DNA from: Baffinella frigidus
Lineage: Eukaryota; Cryptophyceae; Cryptomonadales; Baffinellaceae
Direction: 5' to 3'
NCBI GenBank assembly: GCA_026770585.1
Contig: MU646493.1
Coordinates: 89,633-99,959, forward strand
Length of the DNA: 10,327 bases
The position numbers and the translations under genes were made by a program. Shown piece after piece: positions 1-7,215 of the stretch (positions are counted from its first letter, which is position 1; each line of letters starts with the position of its first letter). Under the pieces are notes generated by a model, which searched no databases, was not told the DNA's origin, and was given only the letters and a program-made list of their open reading frames with translations.

Positions 1-67
1 ATGCCTTGGGCCCTACGGTGGCCCTGGGGGGGGGGGGCGGTTTCTTAAGCGCGAGGTACCCATGTGC
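1..67. mobile_element. MITE copy 1, right half only
   Basis: This matches the right half of the palindromic family seen complete at 5857, 6667, 7014, 7261 and 8483. It has the ATGCCT..GGGCCCTACGGTGG core, a G-run, GGCGGTTTCTT and the terminal GCGAGGTACCC. The left half lies outside the window. The terminus is diverged (TTAAGCGCGAGG instead of TTATGAGCGAGG, and CATGTGCA where other copies read CCTGTA), so it is probably an old copy and its exact end is uncertain. Confidence 0.75.
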
Positions 68-137
68 AGCTGTACAGTAGACCGCCCCGAGCCCAGCAAC
101 TCACCAGTGCTCATTTACTATCTGCTATCTCACTTTC

Positions 138-181
138 TCGCGCCGACCAGTGTTTCTCGCACCACCCACTGGTCGGCGCGA
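138..181 (-). other. Perfect 15-bp stem-loop in the 3' flank of the WW gene
   Basis: TCGCGCCGACCAGTG at 138-152 pairs perfectly with CACTGGTCGGCGCGA at 167-181 around a 14-nt loop. On the minus strand it begins about 21 nt after the TGA stop at 203-205, so it would lie in the 3' UTR of the WW gene. It could be an RNA processing or stability element, or a small foldback transposon remnant. The sequence does not decide between these. Confidence 0.6.
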
Positions 182-202
182 AGACACACCCTCGCGACTC
201 GC

Positions 203-1325
203 TCACTTGGTAACCCTGGCGCTCGAAGCGTGCTGGGCCTGGGTGGCAAAGTAGGCGTCCATCTCATCGTCGGCCGCGGCGGATGACAACCCGTGCACGG
301 GCGGCACCCCGCCCTTGCCCGTGTACGCGGCCGCCTTCTTGGAGCTGGCCACGGGGGTCGCCACGTCGGGGGTGTCGGCGGCGGCGTCGTCGTCCGCAGG
401 CAGGGCGAGGCGCTCCACGGCCGAGAGCGGCTTCTTCTTCGCCGGCTTGGCCTTGAAGTGGCGCGGGTGCTCCTCCTTGGCCACCTCCTTGGCGAGCTTG
501 AGCTGGTCCGTGTGCAGGTCTGAGAGCGTTGCTCGCTCTTGCGACACCTCCGCCTGCCGATTCATCACACTCATCAGCTCCCACAAGACACAGCTCCCAG
601 CTTGCCACGCCTACGCCCACAGCGCGCGGGGGCCCCACCGTGCCCCGCCCAGAGGACGCGCGCCTCCCACCATGCCCCTCCTGTTACCTCCCAGAGGGCA
701 TCACCCCCCGGGCGTCCTCATCACCCTTCAAAGGAGAAGGTATGTTCCCCCACGCCCGGGGGCAAGGACATCATCCAGCTCTGTCTGAGTTAATCGGGTC
801 TGATCAAAATGAGGAGACCGGGAGATGATCGCCCCGGAGTGTCATACAAACCCGACAGCTGCTGGTGTGAAAACAATCTGGTGTGCCAACAATCATCTGC
901 TGGTGTGAACACAGTGAGAACCCGATGAGGCAGAGCTAGGACACCTCCCCGGCTCTGGGGCACAGAGAGCTGGGCTGCCTGGCCCCACACGGGAGGAGGG
1001 CGAGCCTTGCCCCACGCCCGGGGCACGTCCCCCCCTACGTCCGGCCGCACACACCGGACGTTGTGTGCACCACCCTACAAGGTAGGCCTATCCTAGGACC
1101 ACCCTGCAAGGTAGACCTATCCGCGGGAACGCGAGTTGGTCCTGGGGGAGGTGCGGGTTTGTGTGTCTGAGGAGTACCTGTACCTCGAGCAGGGAGGAGA
1201 AGGTGGTACCTCTGGGACCACTCTATAAGGTAGGCCTATCCGTAGGAAGGTGAGTTGCTTCTACGGGATGCTAGGGGGCGTGCGGGTGTACATAATATAT
1301 ATATTTATATTTATATTTTTATTAT

Positions 1326-1394
<69 letters not shown>

Positions 1395-3829
1395 AATAAT
1401 AAAAATATAAATATAAATATATGTATATATTATATTCGACATGTCCAGGGGGGTACCTCGTATTCCTGCTCGTCGGTCGAGACCTTGTTCTCATACGCCT
1501 TCACCACCGGACGGTCCTCGCTGATGCGCTCCACGAGCCGCTCGTCGGTGTGCTCCTCCACCTCGGCCTTGAGCGCCTCCCCCGCCACCTTGCTGCTCTC
1601 CGCGTGCGCCCTCCCCCTGTTCGCGCGCGGCTTCTTGCCCTCCGCGCGGTCGACAGCCGCGTTGAGGTCCGCGGGCATCAAGGGCGCCTTCTTCTCCTCC
1701 GTGCGGCGCAGCTTGATCGCGTGCTCGAGGTTCGTCGCGAACATCTCAGCGCGCAGCAGCTCCTTCTCGCTCTGCCACCCAGCCTTCTGCTTCAGCAGCT
1801 GCACGGTGCGCCGCCCGAGCGCGTGCTTCAGGTTCGCCTCCACCCCCTCGTGCCGCATCGCCCCCTGCTGCAGCACCTTCTCCTCCCACGGCTGCATCGC
1901 CCTCCGAGGCGCCGTCTTCGCGGCCTTTGGCGTCGCGACCGAGGGGTTGATCTCCTTCTCGACGGCCTCGGCCGCGTCCTCGAGAGAGGCCATCTTGCTC
2001 CACGAGAGCCCCGCCACCTTCTCGAGCATGTGCGCGTCATGGTCCTTGACCGCCCGCGCCAGGTTCGCCTGCGTCGACTGCTTCTGCAGCACCCCCACCT
2101 GCAAGTCTTTCTCCTGCCACGAGGTCGCGGGCGCCGGCTTGCCTTTCCCGCCCGCCCGCGCCCCCCGGTGGTGCTGCTCCGAGAGCACGCGCATCGCCTC
2201 AGCTTGCACGGCCGGCAGCGGCCCCCTCCCCTTGGCGGCCTTGCCGGTGGGCACCACCAACGCCTGCTTGGCCTTGTGCTTCGGCGCAGCACCCGCGAGG
2301 CCGAAGAGCCCGTGGTGTGACACCTGCTTCGGAGTCTCCCAGATGCTGACACCGCCCTTGCCCGTGCTCCCAGCGCCAACACCCGCCAGCTCCTGGAGGC
2401 GAGCACCGCCCGCCGCGCCCAGCCACGCTTCCGAGTCAGGCCGCCGGGCGCGCAGGAACCTGTGCGCCAAGTCGCCGAGGGCGGGCAGGTGCAGCATCTC
2501 GCCCTCCGCGCCCACCTCCCCCTGCACGCGCTTGAGCACGCGGCCCAGCGACGCCGCCACCGGCTCGCCGCCCGCGTAGTGGGTGCCCTGCTGGTGCGCG
2601 CCCGCGTCGGCGATGGCGGCGATGTCGCGGTCAGCCGCCTGCTTCATCCTGTTCGCGGAGTGGCGGAACTGCGAGTAGGAACGTCGCGCCCATGGCAGCA
2701 CCTCCGCCGCGTGCTTGAGCATGGCGCCGCCCACGGCCTTCTTGGCGCCGCCCTCCTCTTTCGCCGCCTTCTTCTCCTCCTCCGCCGGGTTATACCACTC
2801 GTCGTACTTCTGCTTCCACTCGGCTTTCTTCTCGTCCAGCTTCGCTTGGTCCGGCTTCTCCTGGTTCAGGGCTTAGGGTTCAGGGCGTAGGGTGTAGGGT
2901 GTATGGTGTATGGTGAAGGGTGTAGGGTTAAGGGTGCAGTGTTTAGGGTCTAGGGTTCAGGGGCTTGACCTGGCATTGGGCGGTGAGCTTCCCGTCGGAG
3001 CAGTCCGCGTCGCCGTAGTACTGCGGGTCCTTGAACGCATCCCAGGGGTACTCCGCCCGCCCCTCCTCCGTCGCCTGCGCGTACGGGTCGAACGTCCGCC
3101 GCTTGTCCGAGAACGGGTTCGTGGTGCGCTGGAACCGGTGCCCGTGGTCCGCCCGCCCCTTGAGCGCCGCAACAGTCAGCCCGCCCGAGGCGTACGTCTG
3201 AGCGTCGCTCCACAGGGGCTCCCTGTGCATGCCCACGATCCAAGACGTGTCGTCGCCATCGGCACCCCGGAGGTCCGCGGGCCAGTCAGCGTCGCCCGAA
3301 GCTGAGCCAATCAGCTTCTCCTCATCGTCTCCGCCCAGCGACTGGACGCGCCGCTCACGGTTCTCGCGCTGCGACGCAAGCACCGTCTGATGAGGCCACG
3401 CCGGGGGGGTCCACTGCGATGTCCCGAGCGCCCTGTTCCAGTAGTACGTGCGGCCTGTGCTGGCATCCTCCGACCTGCAACGTGTCCCTGCCCCGGTCAG
3501 GTGCAGGTGGGAAGAGAAGCAGGAGGTGGGGCTGGAGAGGGGCGGGTAAATACAGCAAGGCCGGCAAAGCCACGGAGCCCAAAGCCGTCACGACCAGCCC
3601 AGCGCCTCATTTCGCCATGGAGGAGCCGCCTTCCCCCGAGAAACGTCGAAACGGATGAGGAAGGGGGGGGTGCGGCTCTGCACCTGTGCCAGTTCGCCGG
3701 GAGGCCGAGCGACCGACCCTGTCCGTTCTCGAGCTCTGTCGTCGAAGCTGGGAGACGGCCAACCGCCAGCAGCGCCAGCAGCGCCACGCAGGCCAGAGCC
3801 GCGACGCCGAGCGCCGCGCCTCCTCTCAT
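203..3829 (-). CDS. Signal-anchored WW-domain protein, four exons
   Basis: Proposed exons on the minus strand are 3829-3684, 3474-2970, 2860-1457 and 553-203 (stop TGA), giving about 801 residues. All junctions keep frame with AG|GT donors and AG|G acceptors. Start is the first in-frame ATG. Residues 5-24 are a hydrophobic signal peptide or type II anchor (AALGVAALACVALLALLAVG). A WW domain spans about residues 43-73 and is only completed by splicing exons 1 and 2: L43-P44-x-x-W47, Y59-Y60, N62, W70, P73. The two signature Trp are 23 apart, normal for the family, which binds proline-rich ligands. The rest matches no family I recognise: an acidic stretch, then Lys/Ala/Glu-rich helix with related units at about 465-490, 542-568 and 579-603 (Trp, EK, then ANL or TNL, then A-x-K). 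WW domains are usually cytosolic or nuclear, so a secretory N-terminus is odd. The exon 4 join is least certain. Confidence 0.72.
1069..1241. repeat. Three diverged copies of a 25-bp repeat
   Basis: Copies lie at 1069-1093, 1098-1122 and 1217-1241, sharing the shape ACCACCCTACAAGGTAGGCC followed by TATCC. Copies 2 and 3 continue into similar downstream sequence (GGAA, then GAGTTG, then a GTGCGGG-containing stretch), so a longer unit of roughly 60-70 bp seems to have been duplicated and diverged. All copies sit in intron 3 of the WW gene. Confidence 0.7.
1292..1433. repeat. AT-rich palindrome around a (TA)n tract
   Basis: A (TA)n run at about 1330-1388 is flanked by arms that are reverse complements: ATATTTATATTTATATTTTT then ATT repeats on the left, and AAT repeats then AAAAATATAAATATAAATAT on the right. 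The roughly 140-bp tract has no G or C except a single G near its right end, in an otherwise GC-rich region. It lies in intron 3 of the WW gene and could extrude as a cruciform or hairpin. Confidence 0.85.
2861..2969 (-). other. Intron 2 of the WW gene, built of telomere-like repeats (109 bp)
   Basis: The donor is TGCCAG|GTCAAG (exon 2 ends 2970) and the acceptor is AACCAG|GAGAAG (exon 3 begins 2860); phase 0 on both sides. The interior is almost entirely degenerate TTTAGGG-type units (TGTAGGG, TGTATGG, TTAAGGG, TCTAGGG, TTCAGGG on the plus strand). On the sense strand these read CCCTAAA, CCCTACA and CCCTTAACCC, C-rich with CTAAC-like motifs that could serve as branch point and pyrimidine tract. 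Both borders share CCAGG-x-x-AAGCC. Confidence 0.75.
3475..3683 (-). other. Intron 1 of the WW gene, splitting the WW domain (209 bp)
   Basis: The donor is CACAG|GTGCAG (exon 1 ends 3684) and the acceptor is TTGCAG|GTCGGAG (exon 2 begins 3474). The intron interrupts the Arg codon just after the first signature Trp. Removing it joins LPANWHR to SEDASTGRTYYWNRALGTSQ and then W-T-P-P, a complete WW motif. That makes this junction the best supported of the gene. Confidence 0.85.
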
Positions 3830-4068
3830 GATGCTGCCTTGAAGAGTCTTGAGGGGGGTCAATCGCAAAAGTCATCTCGCCCCTGATGCACCGTCAACTT
3901 TTGGCAGAATCCAGCGGTTAGATGGGTTCTTCCATTGCGTTGACTTTTGATTGACACCATCACGTCGAAAGTTGTTTCTAAAGTAAGTTGACTGAATGAA
4001 ATCTCCGGCTGCCAAGAGCCGCTGCTTTTCGCCATCTTCCGGTGGGTGCGCAGCTGAATCCCACGGAG
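3830..4068. promoter_or_regulatory. Divergent intergenic region with repeated TTGAC motifs
   Basis: This gap separates the start codons of two divergently oriented genes and must hold both 5' UTRs and any promoters. TTGAC or its complement GTCAA occurs five times in about 135 bases: 3858-3862, 3893-3897, 3940-3944, 3951-3955 and 3988-3992. Several are followed by T-runs (GTTGACTTTTGATTGAC). No convincing TATA box was seen. An out-of-frame ATG lies at 3996 upstream of the proposed plus-strand start. Regulatory function is inferred from position and motif recurrence only. Confidence 0.45.
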
Positions 4069-5979
4069 ATGCGGTACGGGTCGCTGCCCGAGGGTGGAAG
4101 GGCTCCGGCGCGGAGAAGCTCCACAGGCGTCTACGCGGTGATCGCCGTGCTGGCGGGCGCCGCGCTGGTGGGTGTTGCGCTGCAGGCCCGGAGCGCGCCG
4201 CAGGAGCTCGCTGGGGCGGGCTATGTCGGGTGGCTCAAGACGCTGAACGGCCCGGTCGACTACCAGACCGGGAAGGAGCACGACGCCACGTTCGATTCCG
4301 CCGGCATGCCCCACGCGGACATCTCGGAGATGGTCCCCTCTGCGCTGCCAAAGTCTGAGAAGGTCGCGGCGATGCAGGGCGAGGACTTCGCGAAGGATGT
4401 TGTGGAGGGCTCGCTGCCGCCCGTGGACCAGGACGAGATCAACAAGATGCCTAAGAAGCTGCTGAGCATCAAGGCGGCCGTTGCTAAGGAGCAGGTGTTG
4501 GTCGACGACCTTAAGGAGATCGTGGACGCCCACTCGGTGCCGCAGCCCGAGTCGATCGTCGTGCACGTTGGCCAGCGCGGCCCGCGTGGGGCGGACGGCC
4601 CGCGCGGCGTTCGCGGGGGGGTTGGCGACCAGGGGACAAAGGGGGATACTGGGCCTGTCGGTCCCCTGGGCGATGTGGGGAAGCGGGGATTCCAGGGCGA
4701 GCGCGGGGTTGACGGCGCGCTTGGCCCGCTGGGAGAGCAAGGCCGCACTGGCTACCTCGGGCGACCGGGAACGCGCGGCACCGTGGGCATCGAGGGTCCC
4801 GAGGGTCCCGAGGGTGGCCCTGGACGCGATGGGGAGTTTGGGCCGCCTGGTCCGCAGGGTCCGAACGGCGCCAACGGGATGGAAGGGAGCAAGGGCAACA
4901 TGGGGCATGAGGGGTCCGCAGGGCCCGGGAAGCCGCTTACTTGTCTCGCGGTGGAGGGCAACGTGTGCTACTCGATGCCCATGGGGCCTGCGAACTACGC
5001 ACAGTCTGTCAGCGCGTGCGCGCGATGGGCCAAGGGCGCGTCGGTGTTTTCGTTCCAGAACGAGAAGCAGTGGCTGGTGGCGCAGACGGTGTTCTCGGCG
5101 CCTTCGGAAAAGTGGCGCTTCTGGTCGGGCCTGACGCACACGCCTGACACACAATTCGCGAGCGATCTCAGCGCCGACTGGAAGTTCCGCAGCGATGGCA
5201 TCACCAACAAGTACGCCAACACCAAGTGGAGCGGGTCGACGACCAGAAAGTCTGTGCCCCGCCCCGAACATCGACACCCTGCTACCACCAAACCGAGATC
5301 CTGCCTGCTTACCAACTCGCTCCCTTCTTCCTGGCCTGCATTACCACGCGAACCTTGGCGACGGAATTGGAGCCGTTTGACGCCAAAGTTGGCATCCCCT
5401 AGACTTCTGGCCACTCGATTCGATCCATGGGGAAAATTTTGGAGAAATTGAATTGAGCATCCCCCAAAGATCTGGCGTGGTACGTACCGCATCTGCCATG
5501 CTGTTCACAGGCTCTCTCTCTCTCTCTATCTCGCTCTCGCTCTCTCTCTCGCTTGCTCTCTCTTTCGCTCTCTCTCTCTCCCTCCCTCAGACGCGTCTCT
5601 CTCTCTGAGCAGCAGTCGCCAAGTCCCGCGTGTTCTCACTGATGCATTCCATGTCCTGACTCTTGGACATTCGTTTTTCTGCAGGTACCACTGGTGCACG
5701 ATGAGTACCAGCAACAACCAGGGCTTGCAGCAGGCGGACTGTGGTCAATCGTACCGCTACATCTGCTCGCTCGAGCTCGAGGGTACCCACCGTGCCGTGC
5801 CACCAACCCTTTCTTTGTCCGCCTCCGCCCCATTGCCGGACTGTGCTAGTTGGGGCTACAGGGTTACCTCGCTCATAAGAAAGCGTCCCCCCCCCGGACC
5901 CTACAGTAGGTCTATGCCTAGGGCCCTACGGTGGTCCTATGGGGGGGGGCGGTTTCTTATGAGCGAGGTACCCCTGTAG
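4069..5979 (+). CDS. Type II membrane collagen-like C-type lectin, two exons
   Basis: Proposed exons are 4069-5234 and 5685-5979, giving 486 residues. Start is the first in-frame ATG after a stop at 3997. Order: short basic N-terminus; membrane anchor about residues 22-42; a linker with a helical, coiled-coil-like stretch about 125-155; 40 uninterrupted Gly-X-Y triplets at 168-287; then a C-type lectin fold. The lectin has C292/C300 (long-form first pair), C317, and after the intron C393 (HWC), C408 (ADC) and C416 (YIC), the expected six cysteines. The canonical Ca2+/sugar motifs EPN/QPD and WND are not evident, so ligand and calcium dependence are unclear. The order resembles animal membrane collectins and class A scavenger receptors. 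The last 40 residues come from a MITE; a further splice after YICSLELE is possible. No symbol assigned: orthology to an animal gene cannot be claimed. Confidence 0.8.
4570..4929 (+). other. Collagen-like Gly-X-Y domain (40 triplets)
   Basis: Reading GQR-GPR-GAD-GPR through GHE-GSA-GPG, every third residue is Gly for 120 residues without interruption. X and Y positions are rich in Pro, Arg, Asp, Glu and Lys, with one GPP; charged neighbours such as GTK-GDT and GKR-GFQ-GER fit a salt-bridge-stabilised triple helix. The codons vary, so this is not a simple DNA microsatellite. It would trimerise the protein outside the cell or in the secretory lumen. Confidence 0.93.
5235..5684 (+). other. Intron in the C-type lectin domain, with CT-rich tract (450 bp)
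   Basis: The donor is GAGCGG|GTCGAC (exon ends 5234). The acceptor is CGTTTTTCTGCAG|GTACC (exon begins 5685), with a good pyrimidine run. Splicing joins NTKWSG to YHWCTMST and restores the lectin cysteine order. The unspliced frame instead runs to a stop at about 5451 without the C-terminal cysteines. Positions 5511-5607 are a long imperfect CT microsatellite on the sense strand. The donor lacks the exon AG seen elsewhere, so its exact base is slightly uncertain. Confidence 0.75.
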
Positions 5980-5990
5980 GCTCAACACTT
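5836..5990 (+). repeat. Duplicated segment, filled copy (MITE inside)
   Basis: Sequence flanking the MITE, CCGGACTGTGCTAGT..GGGCTA at 5836-5858 and GGCTCAACACTT at 5979-5990, recurs contiguously at 6178-6212 without the MITE. Similarity continues weakly upstream (GCCTCCGCCCC versus GCCTTCTCCC). The 5' part belongs to the last exon of the lectin gene. Confidence 0.85.
5857..5978. mobile_element. MITE copy 2, inside the lectin gene's last exon
   Basis: The element is flanked by TA on both sides (5857-5858 and 5977-5978). Its left end CAGGGTTACCTCGCTCATAA differs by one base from the family terminus and pairs with the right end TTATGAGCGAGGTACCCCTG. The interior holds C- and G-runs around a palindromic CCTAGGGCCCTA core. 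No room exists for a transposase, so it is non-autonomous; TA duplication and a CAG start suggest a Tc1/mariner-type mobiliser. The 120 added bases are open in the lectin reading frame. Confidence 0.9.
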
Positions 5991-6666
5991 CAAGCTCGCT
6001 TGCCAGGTCTCCGTCGTCTACTCACCACCTCGCATCACTCGACTCACCACCCCCCGTGTGCCCTGTCAACTCACCACCCACCAACTCAGCACCCACCTGG
6101 AGGGCCTCGCCACCCACCTGAGACCCTGATGGGGGGGAGGTGGGTCTTTTCGATGTCCAGGCACGCCTTCTCCCAACCCGGACTGTGCTAGTAAGGGCTA
6201 GGCTCAACACTTTCCCGCCGTGCGCTCTCCTTTCACAACGTGCGACGCCCAAACTGCGCACGTAAAAGCCCCTCGAACCCTCGAAACCACAATCATCAAC
6301 CTTGGCGCTACGCTGAAGACGTGCACCCAAACCCGAACTCCTACCCCTGAATCATTATCCCTGAAGCCTGGACTCTGAAGCAGCCCCCCACATGATCAGG
6401 TGACATGCAGGGCTCCACTACGCGGTGAGCGCTGCAAGGGGGGGGGGGGGGGGGTAGTACTGAGATTTGTGGCGAGCGGGGTTGTGATATGGAATGGAAG
6501 CCATGGAGCGATTTGGGTGATGGTTGTCGCGTGGCCTATCATGGCCCTGCGTGCACTGCGAGAAAGCCTAGGCGGACAAGGCGTCCGACAGTAGTTGAGT
6601 AGGTGATGGCTCCTCAGAGGAACGATGCTGCGAACCACCACACGCCCGCATGACAGGAGTTACATG
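5991..6666. other. Intergenic stretch without recognisable genes
   Basis: The stretch contains the empty-site duplicate at 6178-6212, a run of 17 G at 6438-6454 and Ser/Thr/Pro-like low-complexity sequence (CACC and CCACC repeats at 6021-6120). Open frames on both strands at 6396-6641 show no protein-like composition or recognisable motif. I see no RNA gene. Confidence 0.5.
6178..6212 (+). repeat. Duplicated segment, empty MITE site
   Basis: The segment CCGGACTGTGCTAGTAAGGG then CTA then GGCTCAACACTT matches both flanks of MITE copy 2 joined at a single TA (6199-6200). It is either the pre-insertion state of the same sequence duplicated before the MITE landed, or a copy made from an unfilled relative. 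Confidence 0.85.
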
Positions 6667-6792
6667 TACAGGGGTACCTCGCTCATAAGAAACCGCCCCC
6701 CCCCTAGCTAGGACCCTACAGTAGGACGATGCCAGGGCCCTATGGTGGTCCTAGGGGGGGGGGCGGTTTCTTATGAGCGAGGTACCCCTGTA
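6667..6792. mobile_element. MITE copy 3
   Basis: A complete copy bounded by TA at 6667-6668 and 6791-6792. The termini CAGGGGTACCTCGCTCATAA and TTATGAGCGAGGTACCCCTG are perfect inverted repeats. The core is in the same orientation as copies 2 and 5. Directly after it, TACAGGGGTTACTTG (6791-6805) looks like the tip of another copy, hinting at nested insertion into the terminal TA. Confidence 0.92.
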
Positions 6793-6863
6793 CAGGGGTT
6801 ACTTGCACCGCCCCTACGGAGATCTGAGGCTGTTAGGAACAGGCCTACATGCGCGGTCAGTTG

Positions 6864-6942
6864 GCGTGTTCTCAAATTAGTACCAGAGGGTTGACTAAAT
6901 ATCGCGTTGAGTCGACCCCCTGGTCCTAAATTAAGAACACGC
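6864..6942. mobile_element. 79-bp foldback element or hairpin
   Basis: Arms of 32 bp at 6864-6895 (GCGTGTTCTCAAATTAGTAC...) and 6911-6942 are reverse complements with six differences, separated by a 15-base loop. Paired-arm sequence is unrelated to the TACCTCGCTC MITE family. It could be a small foldback transposon or encode a hairpin RNA. No clear target duplication was seen. Confidence 0.7.
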
Positions 6943-6975
6943 AGGGCTCGAATCCGTTGGGTGTTGTTAAGTTAC

Positions 6976-7003
6976 GGATTCTTGTGGACGAGGTACCCCT
7001 GTA
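6976..7003. mobile_element. MITE-end remnant
   Basis: GGATTCTTGTGGACGAGGTA followed by CCCCTGTA matches the right terminus of the MITE family (GGTTTCTTATGAGCGAGGTA, CCCCTGTA) with a few substitutions. No core or left end precedes it, so it is a solo or truncated end lying just before copy 4. Confidence 0.7.
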
Positions 7004-7013
7004 CAGTGTACCG

Positions 7014-7135
7014 TACAGGGGTACCTCGCCCATAAGAACCCCCACCCCCCACTAGGACCACCATAGGACCCTAGGCATGGTCCTACTGTAGGGTCCTAGG
7101 GGGGTGCGGTTTCTTGTGAGTGAGGTACCCCTGTA
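7014..7135. mobile_element. MITE copy 4, reversed core
   Basis: Bounded by TA at 7014-7015 and 7134-7135. The left end CAGGGGTACCTCGCCCATAA and right end TTGTGAGTGAGGTACCCCTG carry a few substitutions each, so this copy is older than 3 and 5. The core (GGACCACCATAGGACCC.. ..CTACTGTAGGGTCC) is the reverse complement of copies 2, 3 and 5, meaning insertion in the other orientation. Confidence 0.9.
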
Positions 7136-7215
7136 CCCCTGTACAGAGCACCGTAGGGACCATTGGGCGGTGCGCACCCATACTCGCGAGAAACCCCTGT
7201 GCGGATCAGGAAATC

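Larger units (their letters stand above)
554..1456 (-). other. Intron 3 of the WW gene (903 bp)
   Basis: The donor is GAG|GTACCC (exon ends 1457) and the acceptor is CGGCAG|GCGGAG (exon begins 553); both are phase 0. It is far longer than the other two introns and carries diverged repeats and an AT palindrome. A short missed exon cannot be excluded, but no convincing coding signal was seen between 600 and 1290. An alternative in-frame donor, AACAAG|GTCTCG, lies about 27 bases inside exon 3. Confidence 0.6.

Noticed and set aside
1421-2579. Long plus-strand open frames (299 and 364 codons) opposite the WW gene
   Set aside because: They are antisense shadows of GC-rich exon 3; their translations are low-complexity Arg/Leu/His or Ser/Ala-rich, while the minus-strand frame joins cleanly to flanking exons by in-frame splice sites.
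3996-4358. ATG at 3996 opening a 120-codon frame before the lectin start
   Set aside because: It is in another frame than the collagen/lectin domains, and its product is Arg/Gly/Ala-rich shadow sequence; at most it is an upstream ORF.
3859-5277. 472-codon minus-strand open frame opposite the lectin gene
   Set aside because: Its composition is Arg/His/Leu-rich without motifs, and it mirrors the collagen repeat region, whose third-base patterns keep the opposite strand open.
6930-6965. tRNA-like T-loop (GGCTCGAATCC)
   Set aside because: The flanking bases do not form a five-pair T stem, and no acceptor, D or anticodon arm fits upstream; the sequence overlaps the end of a foldback hairpin.
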